Shown: in pieces, positions 30,613-38,300 of the stretch
Layout of the letters: the number at the start of each line of letters is the position of its first letter
How positions within the stretch are numbered: the first letter of the stretch is position 1
Virus record (IMG/VR): IMGVR_UViG_3300009488_000011
Span: 1 to 39,909 of that record
DNA length: 39,909 bases
Origin: a virus
Reading direction: 5' to 3' (one strand)
Program-made: the position numbers and the translations under genes
The notes under the pieces: generated by a model
What the model was told of the DNA's origin: nothing
The model's input: only the letters and a program-made list of their open reading frames with translations
The model's database searches: none

Positions 30613-30698
30613 GGATAATTACTTTAGGTTTGAGGATATAGACTTGGGGGTGAAATAGAACATGACTTCCATAGGCGAACCAAAAGGAGGAAGCAAAA

Positions 30699-31127
30699 AT
30701 GGGAATGTTTGATGAGGTAAGTGTATATCAGTCATGCCCGAAATGCGAACAGTGGGTAAGGCTTAATTTGCAGACAAAAGACCTAGCTTGTCAGATGGAT
30801 AACTATACCCCCTTACCAAATGATTGGTTTACGAATCAGGAAGAGAGCATTGGTGGCCAAAAGAAGTTTCGTGAAAGAATGTTGGTCTTCCCTAAATTTC
30901 CAAAAGATAAAGAGCACACGGTCTGGAAGAGTCAGGCTGAGAGACGAGAGGCAGCAGCGACTCTGGAAGAACCTTATGCGAATCAACTGAAATTTGTGAA
31001 CTTCTACGGTTCTTGCCCAAATTGCAATTCGAGGTTAGATGGCAAAATCAAAGTTGAGGATGGGATGTTGATAGGACATCTTTTTGATGTGCTGGTTGTG
31101 ACCCTAGTTGAAGTTAAGTCTACATAA
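30699..31127 (+). CDS. Zinc-ribbon protein, MGMFDEV-type, 142 aa
   Basis: It begins MGMFDEVSVYQSCPKCEQWV, with LQTKDLACQMDNY following, a start I recall in many small phage proteins of unknown role. A second knuckle, SCPNCNSRLDG, lies near residue 105, completing a C-x2-C plus C-x2-C ribbon, and the C-terminus is beta-rich. A long basic insertion (KFRERMLVFPKFPKDKEHTV) separates the halves. AAAAGGAGG precedes the ATG after an 86-base gap in which I see nothing else. Confidence 0.75.
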   Translation: MGMFDEVSVYQSCPKCEQWVRLNLQTKDLACQMDNYTPLPNDWFTNQEESIGGQKKFRERMLVFPKFPKDKEHTVWKSQAERREAAATLEEPYANQLKFVNFYGSCPNCNSRLDGKIKVEDGMLIGHLFDVLVVTLVEVKST

Positions 31128-31165
31128 CAGTAGTAGTGCGAATCAAGAGTTAAGGAGGGAAGTAA

Positions 31166-31369
31166 ATGAGCGCCAAATGTTTTGGTTGTGGGAAATACGT
31201 CAAGTTGGGTGAAGGTAAGGTAACAAAAGCCACAAGACCTGATGGCTTTATCCAGCTTTTTTGTGAACCTTGCGTTACTGAGAGAGTGGAGTATAAGCAG
31301 AGAGAAAGAGGTATCCATGCTACTTTCTCAGATTATATTGGCCCTCGGAAGACGCTGGAAACTGTTTAA
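31166..31369 (+). CDS. Small zinc-finger protein, 67 aa
   Basis: It contains CFGCGKYVKLGEG near the start and FCEPC near residue 32, two C-x2-C knuckles about 27 residues apart: a plain zinc ribbon with a basic flank (RVEYKQRERG). AAGGAGGGA precedes the ATG. It lies directly before the DUF5131 gene. No family is recognised. Confidence 0.75.
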   Translation: MSAKCFGCGKYVKLGEGKVTKATRPDGFIQLFCEPCVTERVEYKQRERGIHATFSDYIGPRKTLETV

Positions 31370-31396
31370 CACTTCAATGACAACAAGGGGGAGGAA

Positions 31397-32200
31397 ATGA
31401 ACAGAACAAAAATAGAATGGGTTAAAAATCCTGATGGAACACAAGGCTACACCTGGAATCCGATAACTGGTTGTTTGAATGGCTGTGAATACTGTTACGC
31501 TAGGAAGCTGGCTAATACCAGACTGAAGGAAAGGTATCTACTTAATCCAAAGGTTGCTGATATTGATGGTCAGTTACGCGACTCACAAAGTCCATTATGG
31601 GATAGAGTTATAAAAGACCCCTTCTATCCCCGCTTCTGGGAAGATAGGCTAACACAGGTATCTCCTGACCAAAAACCGAGAGGGATATTTCCGTGTGATA
31701 TGAGCGATTTATTTGGAATAGGTATACCCGAATACTGGACTCAATCTGTATTGTGGCACATTGATAATTGCCCACAGCACCGCTTCTATTTACTCACCAA
31801 GCAACCTCAGAACCTACCGAAATGGAGTCCGTTTCCTCAGAATTGTTGGGTGGGTGTGAGTGTAACCAATAAAGAATATCTGGGGCGGGCTTGTTATATA
31901 GGATTAGCTGAGATAGAAGCTAGTGTGAAGTTCATATCATTTGAACCATTACAAGGCAAAATAGAGTTACGTAAGGATGACCTAATAGATTGCGGTATCA
32001 ATTGGGTAATCATCGGAGCACAGACAAAGCCATACCGACCGCCAGCAATTGCAGATGTTCAAGAGATAGTTGAAGCCTGTGATAAGGCTGGTGTGGCTGT
32101 GTTTCTGAAGGACAATCTCTTTCTACCTGATGGTGAAGAGCCATTTTTTAAGTGTGGTAATGATGGCGATTGGAGAATAAGGCAGGAGGTGCCAAGATGA
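31397..32200 (+). CDS. DUF5131 (phage Gp37/Gp68) radical-SAM-like protein
   Basis: The N-terminus IEWVKNPDGTQGYTWNPITG is followed by C26-x3-C30-x2-C33 (CLNGCEYCYA), the cluster-binding motif of radical-SAM enzymes, and by blocks typical of DUF5131: PFYPRFWEDRL, IFPCDMSDLFG, RFYLLTKQPQNL, NCWVGVSVTN, FISFEPLQGKIE, WVIIGAQTKPYRP and VFLKDNL. Family members are widespread in phages and their reaction is not established. Length (267 residues) is normal. AGGGGGAGG precedes the ATG. It is translationally coupled (ATGA) to the ASCH-like gene, suggesting one pathway. Confidence 0.88.
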   Translation: MNRTKIEWVKNPDGTQGYTWNPITGCLNGCEYCYARKLANTRLKERYLLNPKVADIDGQLRDSQSPLWDRVIKDPFYPRFWEDRLTQVSPDQKPRGIFPCDMSDLFGIGIPEYWTQSVLWHIDNCPQHRFYLLTKQPQNLPKWSPFPQNCWVGVSVTNKEYLGRACYIGLAEIEASVKFISFEPLQGKIELRKDDLIDCGINWVIIGAQTKPYRPPAIADVQEIVEACDKAGVAVFLKDNLFLPDGEEPFFKCGNDGDWRIRQEVPR

Positions 32201-32775
32201 AAGAGACAGGAATAATATGCTCAGGCAATCACCCGAAGCTGATACTTGATGACCTTAAGACCATGACCAGGCGGACTAGGGGGCTGGAAAAGATAAATGA
32301 ATGTCCTGATGATTGGAAATTGTGGTATGGGGAACAAGGAAAGAATGTTAGGAACGGCTGGTTAAGATTATGCAAGGCAGATATGCAACCAGTCGACATC
32401 AAATGTCCTTATGGTCAAGTAGGCGATAGGTTGTGGGTGATGGAGACTTGGAGTGTTACTAAGGAATGGAATGATATACCACCGTCTCTGCTCAATCAGT
32501 TTCTAGATATTCATTATAAAGACGGCTCTTTCACTCACGAAATCCATGCCTTCTTTGAACAAGGTAAGTGGAGACCTTCAATCCACATGCCTCGATGGGC
32601 TTCCCGAATAGAAAGGATAATAACTCTATTGCGAGTTGAACGCTTGCGAGCTATATCTGAAGCGGATGCCAAGGCAGAAGGTGGTTACTCCATAGAAGAA
32701 TTTATCGAACTATTCCTTCGCTTGAACCATTTACCAAAAGACGTAAATCCTTGGAATTGGGTAATAGGATGGTAA
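32197..32775 (+). CDS. ASCH-like phage protein, 192 aa
   Basis: The blocks LILDDLKTMTRRTRGL, GQVGDRLWVMETW, RPSIHMPRWASRIERII and RVERLRAISEADAKAEGGYS are those of the common phage ASCH-domain family (beta barrel related to PUA), thought to bind RNA or modified nucleotides. The ATG at 32197 overlaps the DUF5131 stop; upstream GGAGGTGCC supports it. The middle carries a 55-residue variable insert. A nucleotide- or RNA-modification role with its partner is inferred. Confidence 0.82.
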   Translation: MKETGIICSGNHPKLILDDLKTMTRRTRGLEKINECPDDWKLWYGEQGKNVRNGWLRLCKADMQPVDIKCPYGQVGDRLWVMETWSVTKEWNDIPPSLLNQFLDIHYKDGSFTHEIHAFFEQGKWRPSIHMPRWASRIERIITLLRVERLRAISEADAKAEGGYSIEEFIELFLRLNHLPKDVNPWNWVIGW

Positions 32776-32795
32776 TAAGTTTCAGGAGGCTTTAG

Positions 32796-33542
32796 GTGCC
32801 AGAGTTAAAGCAAAGGCGCACAAGGGGGACTACTAAAAGGCTAGAGGATACAGGTTATTACTGCCATCCTTGGGTCCAGAAGTTACCTAAAGATGGTATC
32901 CACCTCTATAAGTATCTTTTCAGCAATAGCCACTGTAATCAGGCTGGGCTATACAAGATAAGCCTCCAGACCATAAGTTTTGAAACCAAGATAGACATAG
33001 ACGAGCTACCACAACTATTAAAGTTAATGGAAAAGAATGTCAAGTGGTGGCCGGATATAGACCTCATGTGGGTTAAAGAGTTTTTCTATGAGCAATGCAA
33101 CTCTCCTACATTTCTGACCGCGGCAGTAAATTGTCTCTCTGAGATTAAGCAGAAAGACGTTGTGGATGAGTTCATGGAGTATAATCTTAGGGAACACGAC
33201 TTAGAACTATTTATAAACATTAACGATACACAGCCTAAGAGGGGCGAAGCCCCTCTTAAAGAGGTGGGCAAGACTGACGACCTCAAGCTAGCTGGAATGA
33301 TAAGCTATTATGAGCAGTGTACTGGTAGGACACTCACTCCTACTGATTTTGAAAAACTGAAAGACTTTGCTGCCAACTACCCTGAAGGGTGGTTTGAGAA
33401 GGCAGTTGACCAGGCTGTTAAGAATAACGCTCGGTCTCCCATGAGTTATATTGGCAGAATACTGGAGCACTGGAAGCAAGACGGAGTTACTCTCAACGAA
33501 ACCAAGCCTGCTCAAAGGACACAGAAGTATGACTTTAGCTGA
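32796..33542 (+). CDS. DnaD-like replication initiator/helicase loader, 248 aa
   Basis: The N-terminal part (HPWVQKLPKDGIHLYKYLFS; CNQAGLYKISLQTISFETKI) is a winged-helix-like DNA-binding region. The C-terminal part (MISYYEQCTGRTLTPTDFEK, then NYPEGWFEKAVDQAVKNNAR and SPMSYIGRILEHW) is the DnaD/DnaB_2 signature, with conserved YYE, TP-x2-FEKL and YI-x2-IL-x2-W. Such proteins load the replicative helicase onto the origin. The start is GTG behind AGGAGG. It overlaps the DnaB gene by 14 bases, so loader and helicase are co-translated. Confidence 0.88.
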   Translation: MPELKQRRTRGTTKRLEDTGYYCHPWVQKLPKDGIHLYKYLFSNSHCNQAGLYKISLQTISFETKIDIDELPQLLKLMEKNVKWWPDIDLMWVKEFFYEQCNSPTFLTAAVNCLSEIKQKDVVDEFMEYNLREHDLELFININDTQPKRGEAPLKEVGKTDDLKLAGMISYYEQCTGRTLTPTDFEKLKDFAANYPEGWFEKAVDQAVKNNARSPMSYIGRILEHWKQDGVTLNETKPAQRTQKYDFS

Positions 33543-34851
33543 AGCTAAATTACCACCACACAATCTGGATGCTGAGGAGGCTGTATTAGGGTCTATCCTG
33601 ATTGATGGAGACCTTATAAAGTCTATAGGCTTGATGTCTGACGACTTTTACCACGAAGATTACAATCAGATATTCGGCGCTATGCTACAATTAAAAGAGA
33701 AGGCTCTCGGAATAAACCAGATTACAGTGGCTCAGGAGCTTGATGAATCTGATAAGCTGGAGGCTGCTGGCGGTGCTGCTATATTATCTCACCTTATATC
33801 AATCACTCCTACCAGTATGGACTGCCATCACTACGCTGAGATAGTGAAGCGGTTATCTATATTAAGACGGATGATTGTAGTTTCGGAACGTATAGCAGCC
33901 ATAGGCTACGATTCGCAGGGGAACATTACAGAAGCTCTGGCTAAAGCTGATAAGTTGCTACTTGAGTTAAGACGCTCATCTGGGTCAAGCCACATTATAA
34001 CGCCTGAAGGTAGAAGTAGTATCCTGATGGACAGATATACCGACCTGTATACTAAGGATAAAGGCGTAGCTGTAAGCACGGGACTTATTGATTTAGATAC
34101 AAAGCTAGGCAGTGGACTATTCCCTGGAGACCTTATAATCGTGGGGGCTAGACCAGGCGTAGGCAAGACAAGCCTGCTAGAGTGTATATCCAACCATATA
34201 GGACGACAACATAATGTCCTCTTCTGTAGTGCTGAAATGAATGTTGAGGGTTTGAGTGACAGGGACGTGGCCGGTGTGATAGGCATACCAGTAGGACAGG
34301 TCAGGCAAGGTGGCTATGAAGAGGGAGTTTATCAGAATATAATTGATAAGGCGATCCCTTACATTTCAGAATTGAATATATATCACATGGACATTACTAG
34401 GACCTACCAACTTACCACAGCAAACGTATATCAGGCTGCATTTGAACTGCACGCAAGACATGGACTGGCTCTTGTGGTAGTTGATTACTTGGGGATACTC
34501 AACGATAGGTTTGGCAATAATAATAATGACCGCATAGGTTATATCACAAGAAACCTGAAGCAGATGGCTATGACACTTGACATTCCAGTGCTGTGTGCCC
34601 ACCAACTTAACCGCGCACTTGAAGTAAGGGACGAGAAGCGTCCTCAACTGCATGATTTGAGGGATTCGGGTAATGTAGAACAGGATGCAGATATAATTCT
34701 ATTTATCTACCGGGAAAGCTACTATAACCGGGGAAGCGATAGCAAGGTAACAGAAATACTGATAGCGAAACAGCGCCAGGGTCCATCCGGCAAGGGAATA
34801 AAAGTTTTGTGGGATGATGTTGCTCAGACCTACCGTAATATGGTTCTGTGA
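33529..34851 (+). CDS. dnaB: Replicative DNA helicase DnaB
   Basis: The N-terminal domain (PPHNLDAEEAVLGSILIDGD) is typical of DnaB. Walker A is GARPGVGKT (206-214), Walker B is LVVVDYLGIL (D319), and the C-terminal block LRDSGNVEQDADIILFIYRE carries the DnaB arginine-finger region. Length (440 residues) is normal, with no intein. The ATG at 33529 lies inside the DnaD-like gene, giving tight coupling; a longer frame upstream lacks a good start. With no phage polymerase, primase or ligase encoded, the rest of replication must use host enzymes. Confidence 0.95.
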   Translation: MTLAEAKLPPHNLDAEEAVLGSILIDGDLIKSIGLMSDDFYHEDYNQIFGAMLQLKEKALGINQITVAQELDESDKLEAAGGAAILSHLISITPTSMDCHHYAEIVKRLSILRRMIVVSERIAAIGYDSQGNITEALAKADKLLLELRRSSGSSHIITPEGRSSILMDRYTDLYTKDKGVAVSTGLIDLDTKLGSGLFPGDLIIVGARPGVGKTSLLECISNHIGRQHNVLFCSAEMNVEGLSDRDVAGVIGIPVGQVRQGGYEEGVYQNIIDKAIPYISELNIYHMDITRTYQLTTANVYQAAFELHARHGLALVVVDYLGILNDRFGNNNNDRIGYITRNLKQMAMTLDIPVLCAHQLNRALEVRDEKRPQLHDLRDSGNVEQDADIILFIYRESYYNRGSDSKVTEILIAKQRQGPSGKGIKVLWDDVAQTYRNMVL

Positions 34852-34914
34852 GATGATAAAGGGTGAGTCAGTCTGTGTTGACGGGGAGAATTACAGGAGA
34901 GTGAAGTGAAACCT

Positions 34915-34949
34915 TATCAGGCAATATATGCTGAAAGGAGAGGAGAATG
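34915..34949 (+). repeat. 35-bp leader repeat, second copy
   Basis: It is identical to 28225-28259 and, like it, ends at a start codon (34947). It stands in the 95-base gap after dnaB. The flanks are also loosely similar (GGAGAGTGAAG versus GGAGTGAAG upstream), hinting that a slightly longer segment was copied. Confidence 0.9.
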
Positions 34950-35138
34950 ATATTAGCCAGTGCTGTAGAACTTGCCAGATTTGCGGAGAAGAATAATTGG
35001 CTCTTGATAGAGAAAAGTGGTGAAGAAGACTTGAAGATAGAGAATGATTATTTGCGCTACCTAACACCACAGGGAAAAACAGTTGTTGTAAACTTCTGGA
35101 TAACTGGTGGTAGTATTAAGCAGATTTGCACGATGTAG
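34947..35138 (+). CDS. Hypothetical protein, 63 aa
   Basis: A small alpha/beta protein: an N-terminal helix (ILASAVELARFAEKNNWLLI), then strands (DYLRYLTPQGKTVVVNFWIT) and a Gly-containing end. It is translated from the duplicated 35-bp leader with GAGAGGAG as ribosome-binding site. Its role in the replication region is unknown and no family is recognised. Confidence 0.7.
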   Translation: MILASAVELARFAEKNNWLLIEKSGEEDLKIENDYLRYLTPQGKTVVVNFWITGGSIKQICTM

Positions 35139-35205
35139 AGGGGTTTAATCTAGCGCAATGCAGTAGCCAATCAGTTATGAAGTTAGACCTATAGGAGGGT
35201 AAATA

Positions 35206-35742
35206 ATGGAATTGTTGACACCAGAGGAAATAGATATATGCTATGAGAAATGGTTTAGAGAAACTGACAATTGCAATGTATCAAAGGAATTAGGCAATAC
35301 CTTTTCTCTAGCTATAGCCAAAGCCCAATTAGCCAAACAGCACAGTGTACACATAATTAAAGGACATGAACACACAGAGGAATTTACTCAGCCCAGGAGT
35401 AGACCTGACAGGGGGAAGATAGAACTGTATGAGTGCCAATTTTGTGGTGCGTGCTATGTTCCACCAAACTTAGAGGACAAGGATTTGAGGTGGCACGACT
35501 GGTATTACTACAAAAAGAATTGTCAGGCACTCAAGTTAATAGCTGACCAAATCATAGCCCTCTTTGATGTAGAAGAGATAGAGAAGGCTGAGAGGGAGAG
35601 GATAATAACTGAACTTTTTGCTTGCTTGCAGATAGAAGATGCTGAGATTTTTGATAGCGGCTATGGTGAAATGATTGTGAAATGCCTATTCTATTGCGCA
35701 GAAGACTCAGAGCTATGGCGGTCTCTGAAGGAAGGGAAATGA
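35206..35742 (+). CDS. Hypothetical protein with CxxC knuckle, 178 aa
   Basis: The protein opens with helices (TPEEIDICYEKWFRETDNCN), has YECQFCGACYVPP near the middle (two close cysteine pairs), and ends in long helices (EIEKAERERIITELFACLQI; MIVKCLFYCAEDSELWRSLK). ATAGGAGGG precedes the ATG. A zinc-bound central knuckle between helical halves is likely. No family is recognised. Confidence 0.7.
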   Translation: MELLTPEEIDICYEKWFRETDNCNVSKELGNTFSLAIAKAQLAKQHSVHIIKGHEHTEEFTQPRSRPDRGKIELYECQFCGACYVPPNLEDKDLRWHDWYYYKKNCQALKLIADQIIALFDVEEIEKAERERIITELFACLQIEDAEIFDSGYGEMIVKCLFYCAEDSELWRSLKEGK

Positions 35743-35864
35743 TGACTGAGGAAGAAGCAAAGGAATTAGCAGAAGCACACTGGAAATGGCTTGAGTCATT
35801 GCTTCATAAGATATTTGTGGATGCTATGGTTCACGGTATCAAGCATGGGCAGGAGACTAAATAA
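35739..35864 (+). CDS. Small helical protein, 41 aa
   Basis: The sequence MMTEEEAKELAEAHWKWLES, then LLHKIFVDAMVHGIKHGQETK, is one acidic-to-basic helical hairpin. GGAAGGGA precedes tandem ATG codons at 35739 and 35742. The first overlaps the upstream stop (ATGA) and the gene's stop overlaps the next start. The VDAMVHGIKHG ending recurs in many short phage proteins of this type. A start farther upstream at 35682 would lie inside the previous gene. Confidence 0.65.
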   Translation: MMTEEEAKELAEAHWKWLESLLHKIFVDAMVHGIKHGQETK

Positions 35865-36262
35865 TGAAAGTACGAATTGACAAGTTGGATGTCTTATTCT
35901 CACAGTATATTAAGTTAAAAGCTGGTGGGCTTTGTGAGTTTTGTGGTCAACCGCCTAAATCCCAGTATGGCTATCACTGTCATCACGGGGTAGCTGGAAG
36001 GCGCTACTTAAATACACGATGGCTAGAGGATAATTGCATAGCTGCTTGTAACGGCTGCCATAATTTCTTAGGTGACTTCCCTGGTATTAACGCTGACTTT
36101 TTCAAGAAAAGAATAGGAACCAAACGCTATGAGGAGCTAGAGATAATTGCTCGCACATATAGGAAGATGACACCAGAAAGAAAAGAGGAAATCAAGCTAG
36201 ACCTTAAAGAAAAGATTAAACAAAGCCTTCATAGCCTCTATAGTTCTTCTAGTTGGGTATAG
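35864..36262 (+). CDS. HNH/NinG-like protein, 132 aa
   Basis: Metal-binding cysteines CEFC (24-27), HCHH (38-41) and C62-x2-C65-H66 follow the layout of NinG/Rap-type and HNH-related phage proteins: a zinc-binding C-x2-C pair, the H-H-x3-GRR region, then CxxCH. Characteristic phrases are HHGVAGRRYLNTRW and DNCIAACNGCHNFLG. The C-terminus is a basic helix (YRKMTPERKEEIKLDLKEKI). Such proteins act as recombination or Holliday-junction nucleases. It is the last gene of the rightward unit and runs 25 bases into the convergent gene at 36238-36510. Confidence 0.8.
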   Translation: MKVRIDKLDVLFSQYIKLKAGGLCEFCGQPPKSQYGYHCHHGVAGRRYLNTRWLEDNCIAACNGCHNFLGDFPGINADFFKKRIGTKRYEELEIIARTYRKMTPERKEEIKLDLKEKIKQSLHSLYSSSSWV

Positions 36263-36510
36263 GGGAGTGCAGAGTAACCTTTACTAGTTGAGCAGACGTA
36301 AAAGCCAGGATAATCGCCAAGAATACGTAAGCATTTTCTACAATAACCAGGACCTAAGTCTTCAAGGGTGCCTTCTATCTCAACTATTTCTTCGTGCCCA
36401 TTGTAATCAGAACCGAACCAACACTGACAATAGGGACATTGCAATTCCATTGTCCCACCTCGCCACAGGTACTTCTTCCCTATTTCTATTTCAGGTATTA
36501 AATTCTGCAT
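36238..36510 (-). CDS. Zinc-ribbon protein, 90 aa, end of the leftward arm
   Basis: CPYCQCWFGS and CRKCLRILG are separated by about 30 residues (EIVEIEGTLEDLG), giving a complete C-x2-C plus C-x2-C ribbon. AGGAGAGG precedes the ATG, which shares a base with the preceding stop. It overlaps the end of the rightward HNH gene by 25 bases, tail to tail. I see no terminator between the two arms. Confidence 0.75.
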   Translation of the reverse strand: MQNLIPEIEIGKKYLWRGGTMELQCPYCQCWFGSDYNGHEEIVEIEGTLEDLGPGYCRKCLRILGDYPGFYVCSTSKGYSALPYTQLEEL

Positions 36511-36824
36511 TATCCCTCTCCTGCTAATATTCTGAGTTCTTGCCTATACCTCTCAAAACCTTGTTCTTTTGCCATACGGATATTCTCCACCACATCAACA
36601 TAGCCAACAAAGGGATTAGGCAGCTCAGTAGCCTGTCTTACTGCATCCTTTAGTTGCTCTTGGGCTATGTTTCTTCCATAAAGAATACACTTTGCTACTA
36701 ACTGTTTTTCTTCCAAAGAAAGTAATGCGGCTATGGCATCATCAGGCTCTGCAAGATATTCCTCTACCTGCTCTTTACTTGGAGCGCAAGCATCCTGTGC
36801 CTCTTCACTCAATGTTTTTATCAT
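36510..36824 (-). CDS. Acidic helical protein, 104 aa
   Basis: It reads MIKTLSEEAQDACAPSKEQV, then DDAIAALLSLEEKQLVAKCI, RNIAQEQLKDAVRQATELPN and MAKEQGFERYRQELRIL, almost wholly helical. GGGAGAGG supports the ATG at 36824; a longer reading to 36854 has no site. It is coupled to the next gene through TAATG. No family is recognised. Confidence 0.72.
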   Translation of the reverse strand: MIKTLSEEAQDACAPSKEQVEEYLAEPDDAIAALLSLEEKQLVAKCILYGRNIAQEQLKDAVRQATELPNPFVGYVDVVENIRMAKEQGFERYRQELRILAGEG

Positions 36825-36825
36825 T

Positions 36826-37047
36826 TTAACCTCTCCCTTTAATCTGGTCTGCAAGTTCCTGGCTAATCGGCTCCATTTCTTCAGGTAAGTATGCCGGCAC
36901 TCCGTGTTCCCATAGTAGCTGTTTTATATTCTTAGCTATCAAATTGAACTCGGTATAGTTACAACTGTGCCCTGTGTATAGTTTATCCTGGCTAAACATC
37001 TCTTCTTCAGCTTCTAAGTCTGTGCCACAATATTCACATAGGCTCAT
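36826..37047 (-). CDS. Zinc-knuckle protein, 73 aa
   Basis: The N-terminus MSLCEYCGTDLEAEEEMF holds one C-x2-C pair; GHSCNYTEF follows, which may supply a third and fourth ligand. The rest is helical and acidic (NLIAKNIKQLLWEHGVPAYL). GGGAAG precedes the ATG. No family is recognised. Confidence 0.7.
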   Translation of the reverse strand: MSLCEYCGTDLEAEEEMFSQDKLYTGHSCNYTEFNLIAKNIKQLLWEHGVPAYLPEEMEPISQELADQIKGRG

Positions 37048-37402
37048 CGTTTTCTTCCCTTTGTAGATTCCAATTATCTATATCTTTGAGTTCACATGTG
37101 GGCTCCTCTTTCATAAGATTTACCCACTGATTGTGCCCTTTTTTGGCTTCTTCACTCGACTCATACTGGCTAACTATAACCCACTTCCCTTCGACTGATT
37201 GCCTCAGTATTCCTGTTTCCCATACTCCAGTATCGCTAGGAATACATGTATCAATGGTTATATCGCCTATCTCATCTGTTAGAGCCTTATCTCTTCCTGA
37301 GACATCCTTCCCTAGAGCGTTATCTTTTATCATATCCACTACCGATAATGCTCCTATCAGGGGATTAACTGACGTTACTTTCTTCCCTATTGGTCTTTCC
37401 AT
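37034..37402 (-). CDS. Hypothetical protein, 122 aa
   Basis: Starting MERPIGKKVTSVNPLIGALS, it has an alpha/beta layout (VVDMIKDNALGKDVSGRDKA; GEITIDTC-like strand IGDITIDTCIPSDTGVWETG; KWVIVSQYESSEEAKKGHNQ) and a charged C-terminal tail. AAGGAGGGAACT precedes the ATG at 37402. It overlaps the next gene by 14 bases. The phrase WETGILRQSVEGKWVIVSQY suggests a product made against a fixed target, but no family is recognised. Confidence 0.72.
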   Translation of the reverse strand: MERPIGKKVTSVNPLIGALSVVDMIKDNALGKDVSGRDKALTDEIGDITIDTCIPSDTGVWETGILRQSVEGKWVIVSQYESSEEAKKGHNQWVNLMKEEPTCELKDIDNWNLQREENDEPM

Positions 37403-37412
37403 AGTTCCCTCC

Positions 37413-37532
37413 TTAATAAATTCTCTTATCCTTGAGCCATTCAGCAATAGCTCCCAGGCAAGCCCATACAATAAATATTAGAAGTAATATCAGGAAGCAG
37501 ATACATCCTGTCAGGTCTTTAAGGATGTTCAC
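37413..37532 (-). CDS. 39-residue single-pass membrane protein, GTG start
   Basis: The frame MNILKDLTGCICFLILLLIF then IVWACLGAIAEWLKDKRIY is one long membrane helix ending in a basic tail (positive-inside at the C-terminus). The GTG overlaps the stop of the gene at 37529 (GTGA), and its stop lies directly before the AAGGAGGG of the next gene, so it fills an otherwise empty gap. Role unknown; it may modulate the host membrane. Confidence 0.62.
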   Translation of the reverse strand: MNILKDLTGCICFLILLLIFIVWACLGAIAEWLKDKRIY

Positions 37533-37981
37533 TTAATATTACTCTTTGTTTTTTCTGTCAGCCTTAGTAACTTCTTAAAATCATAGAGTGTTGACCAACT
37601 ATCCTCTTTCACATCTTCAACCAGCCACTTCTGGTCTGTGCTATGGTCATATCTGCCAACAAGAGGCTCTCTATCATAATAGAAACAATAGTCACCAGAG
37701 TGGGCATAATCCCAACCATACCAATAGTATCCTTCCGGCCAAGCACCTTTACCCTCACTGCTGTATGTTAGTCCTCCGTGAGCACAAACAGGCAAATCGT
37801 CATAGTTATGGCCCGCAAGTGGATGAGCTATCGGGATGCCTATATAGGCACATAGACTGACAGGACCACGCATTATGATAAACCTAATGCCTTCATCAAA
37901 CTCATCGTATAGAATATTGCCACTCTCTTTTGCCATCAATTGCTCCCAGTCCATTTGGTCTTTCTTTACTTTATCGTTCAT
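37529..37981 (-). CDS. Conserved phage-type protein, 150 aa
   Basis: The middle (GIRFIIMRGPVSLCAYIGIP, AHPLAGHNYDDLPVCAHGGLTYS, YWYGWDYAHSGDY) matches a conserved pattern I recall in many phage accessory proteins: a GHP-like turn, then HGGLTYS and W-x-G-W-D-x2-H-x-GD, which looks like a metal or ligand site. No biochemical role is known to me. AGGGAGG precedes the ATG. Confidence 0.75.
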   Translation of the reverse strand: MNDKVKKDQMDWEQLMAKESGNILYDEFDEGIRFIIMRGPVSLCAYIGIPIAHPLAGHNYDDLPVCAHGGLTYSSEGKGAWPEGYYWYGWDYAHSGDYCFYYDREPLVGRYDHSTDQKWLVEDVKEDSWSTLYDFKKLLRLTEKTKSNIK

Positions 37982-38121
37982 ACTAACCTCCCTTCAATTA
38001 CTCCATGCTGTTGACTCTTAACAGGTTTAGCTCTCTTGTTAAAGTGCTTGAGACAGTAAGGCTTATGGTTTATCTGCCCGGATACGGCACTCGGCTTTTT
38101 ACCACAGTCTGAGCACTTCAT
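37978..38121 (-). CDS. 47-residue zinc-finger protein
   Basis: MKCSDCGKKPSAVSGQINHK then PYCLKHFNKRAKPVKSQQ carries C-x2-C near the start and C-x2-H later, a small treble-clef-like knuckle with a basic tail. GAGGGAGA precedes the ATG at 38121. It overlaps both neighbours by ATGA junctions. No family is recognised. Confidence 0.68.
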   Translation of the reverse strand: MKCSDCGKKPSAVSGQINHKPYCLKHFNKRAKPVKSQQHGVIEGRLV

Positions 38122-38300
38122 TTTTTGTATTCTCCCTCAGCGCGTTTTAAGGACTGCTTCGCCACACGCAATTCAGTTTCTAGTTCCATACAACGCCAGT
38201 TAAGTGTCGTTAGGCATTGCTGGGGGGTATGGCCTGGGTGCTCTGTAAGAAAAGGGTCATCAATATAGTGAGTTCCACAAAGGTGGCAAATCTTATCCAT
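38118..38300 (-). CDS. Zinc-finger protein, 60 aa
   Basis: It starts MDKICHLCGTHYIDDPFLTE and continues HPGHTPQQCLTTLNWRCMEL, with C-x2-C and a distal H-x-G-H-x4-C. A basic helical tail follows (LRVAKQSLKRAEGEYKK). GAGGAGAA supports the ATG. The arrangement suggests one zinc and a helical partner-binding end. Confidence 0.72.
   Translation of the reverse strand: MDKICHLCGTHYIDDPFLTEHPGHTPQQCLTTLNWRCMELETELRVAKQSLKRAEGEYKK

Noticed and set aside
34853-34909. An 18-codon frame MIKGESVCVDGENYRRVK after dnaB
   Set aside because: It has no ribosome-binding site of its own and is too short to judge, although its composition looks protein-like.
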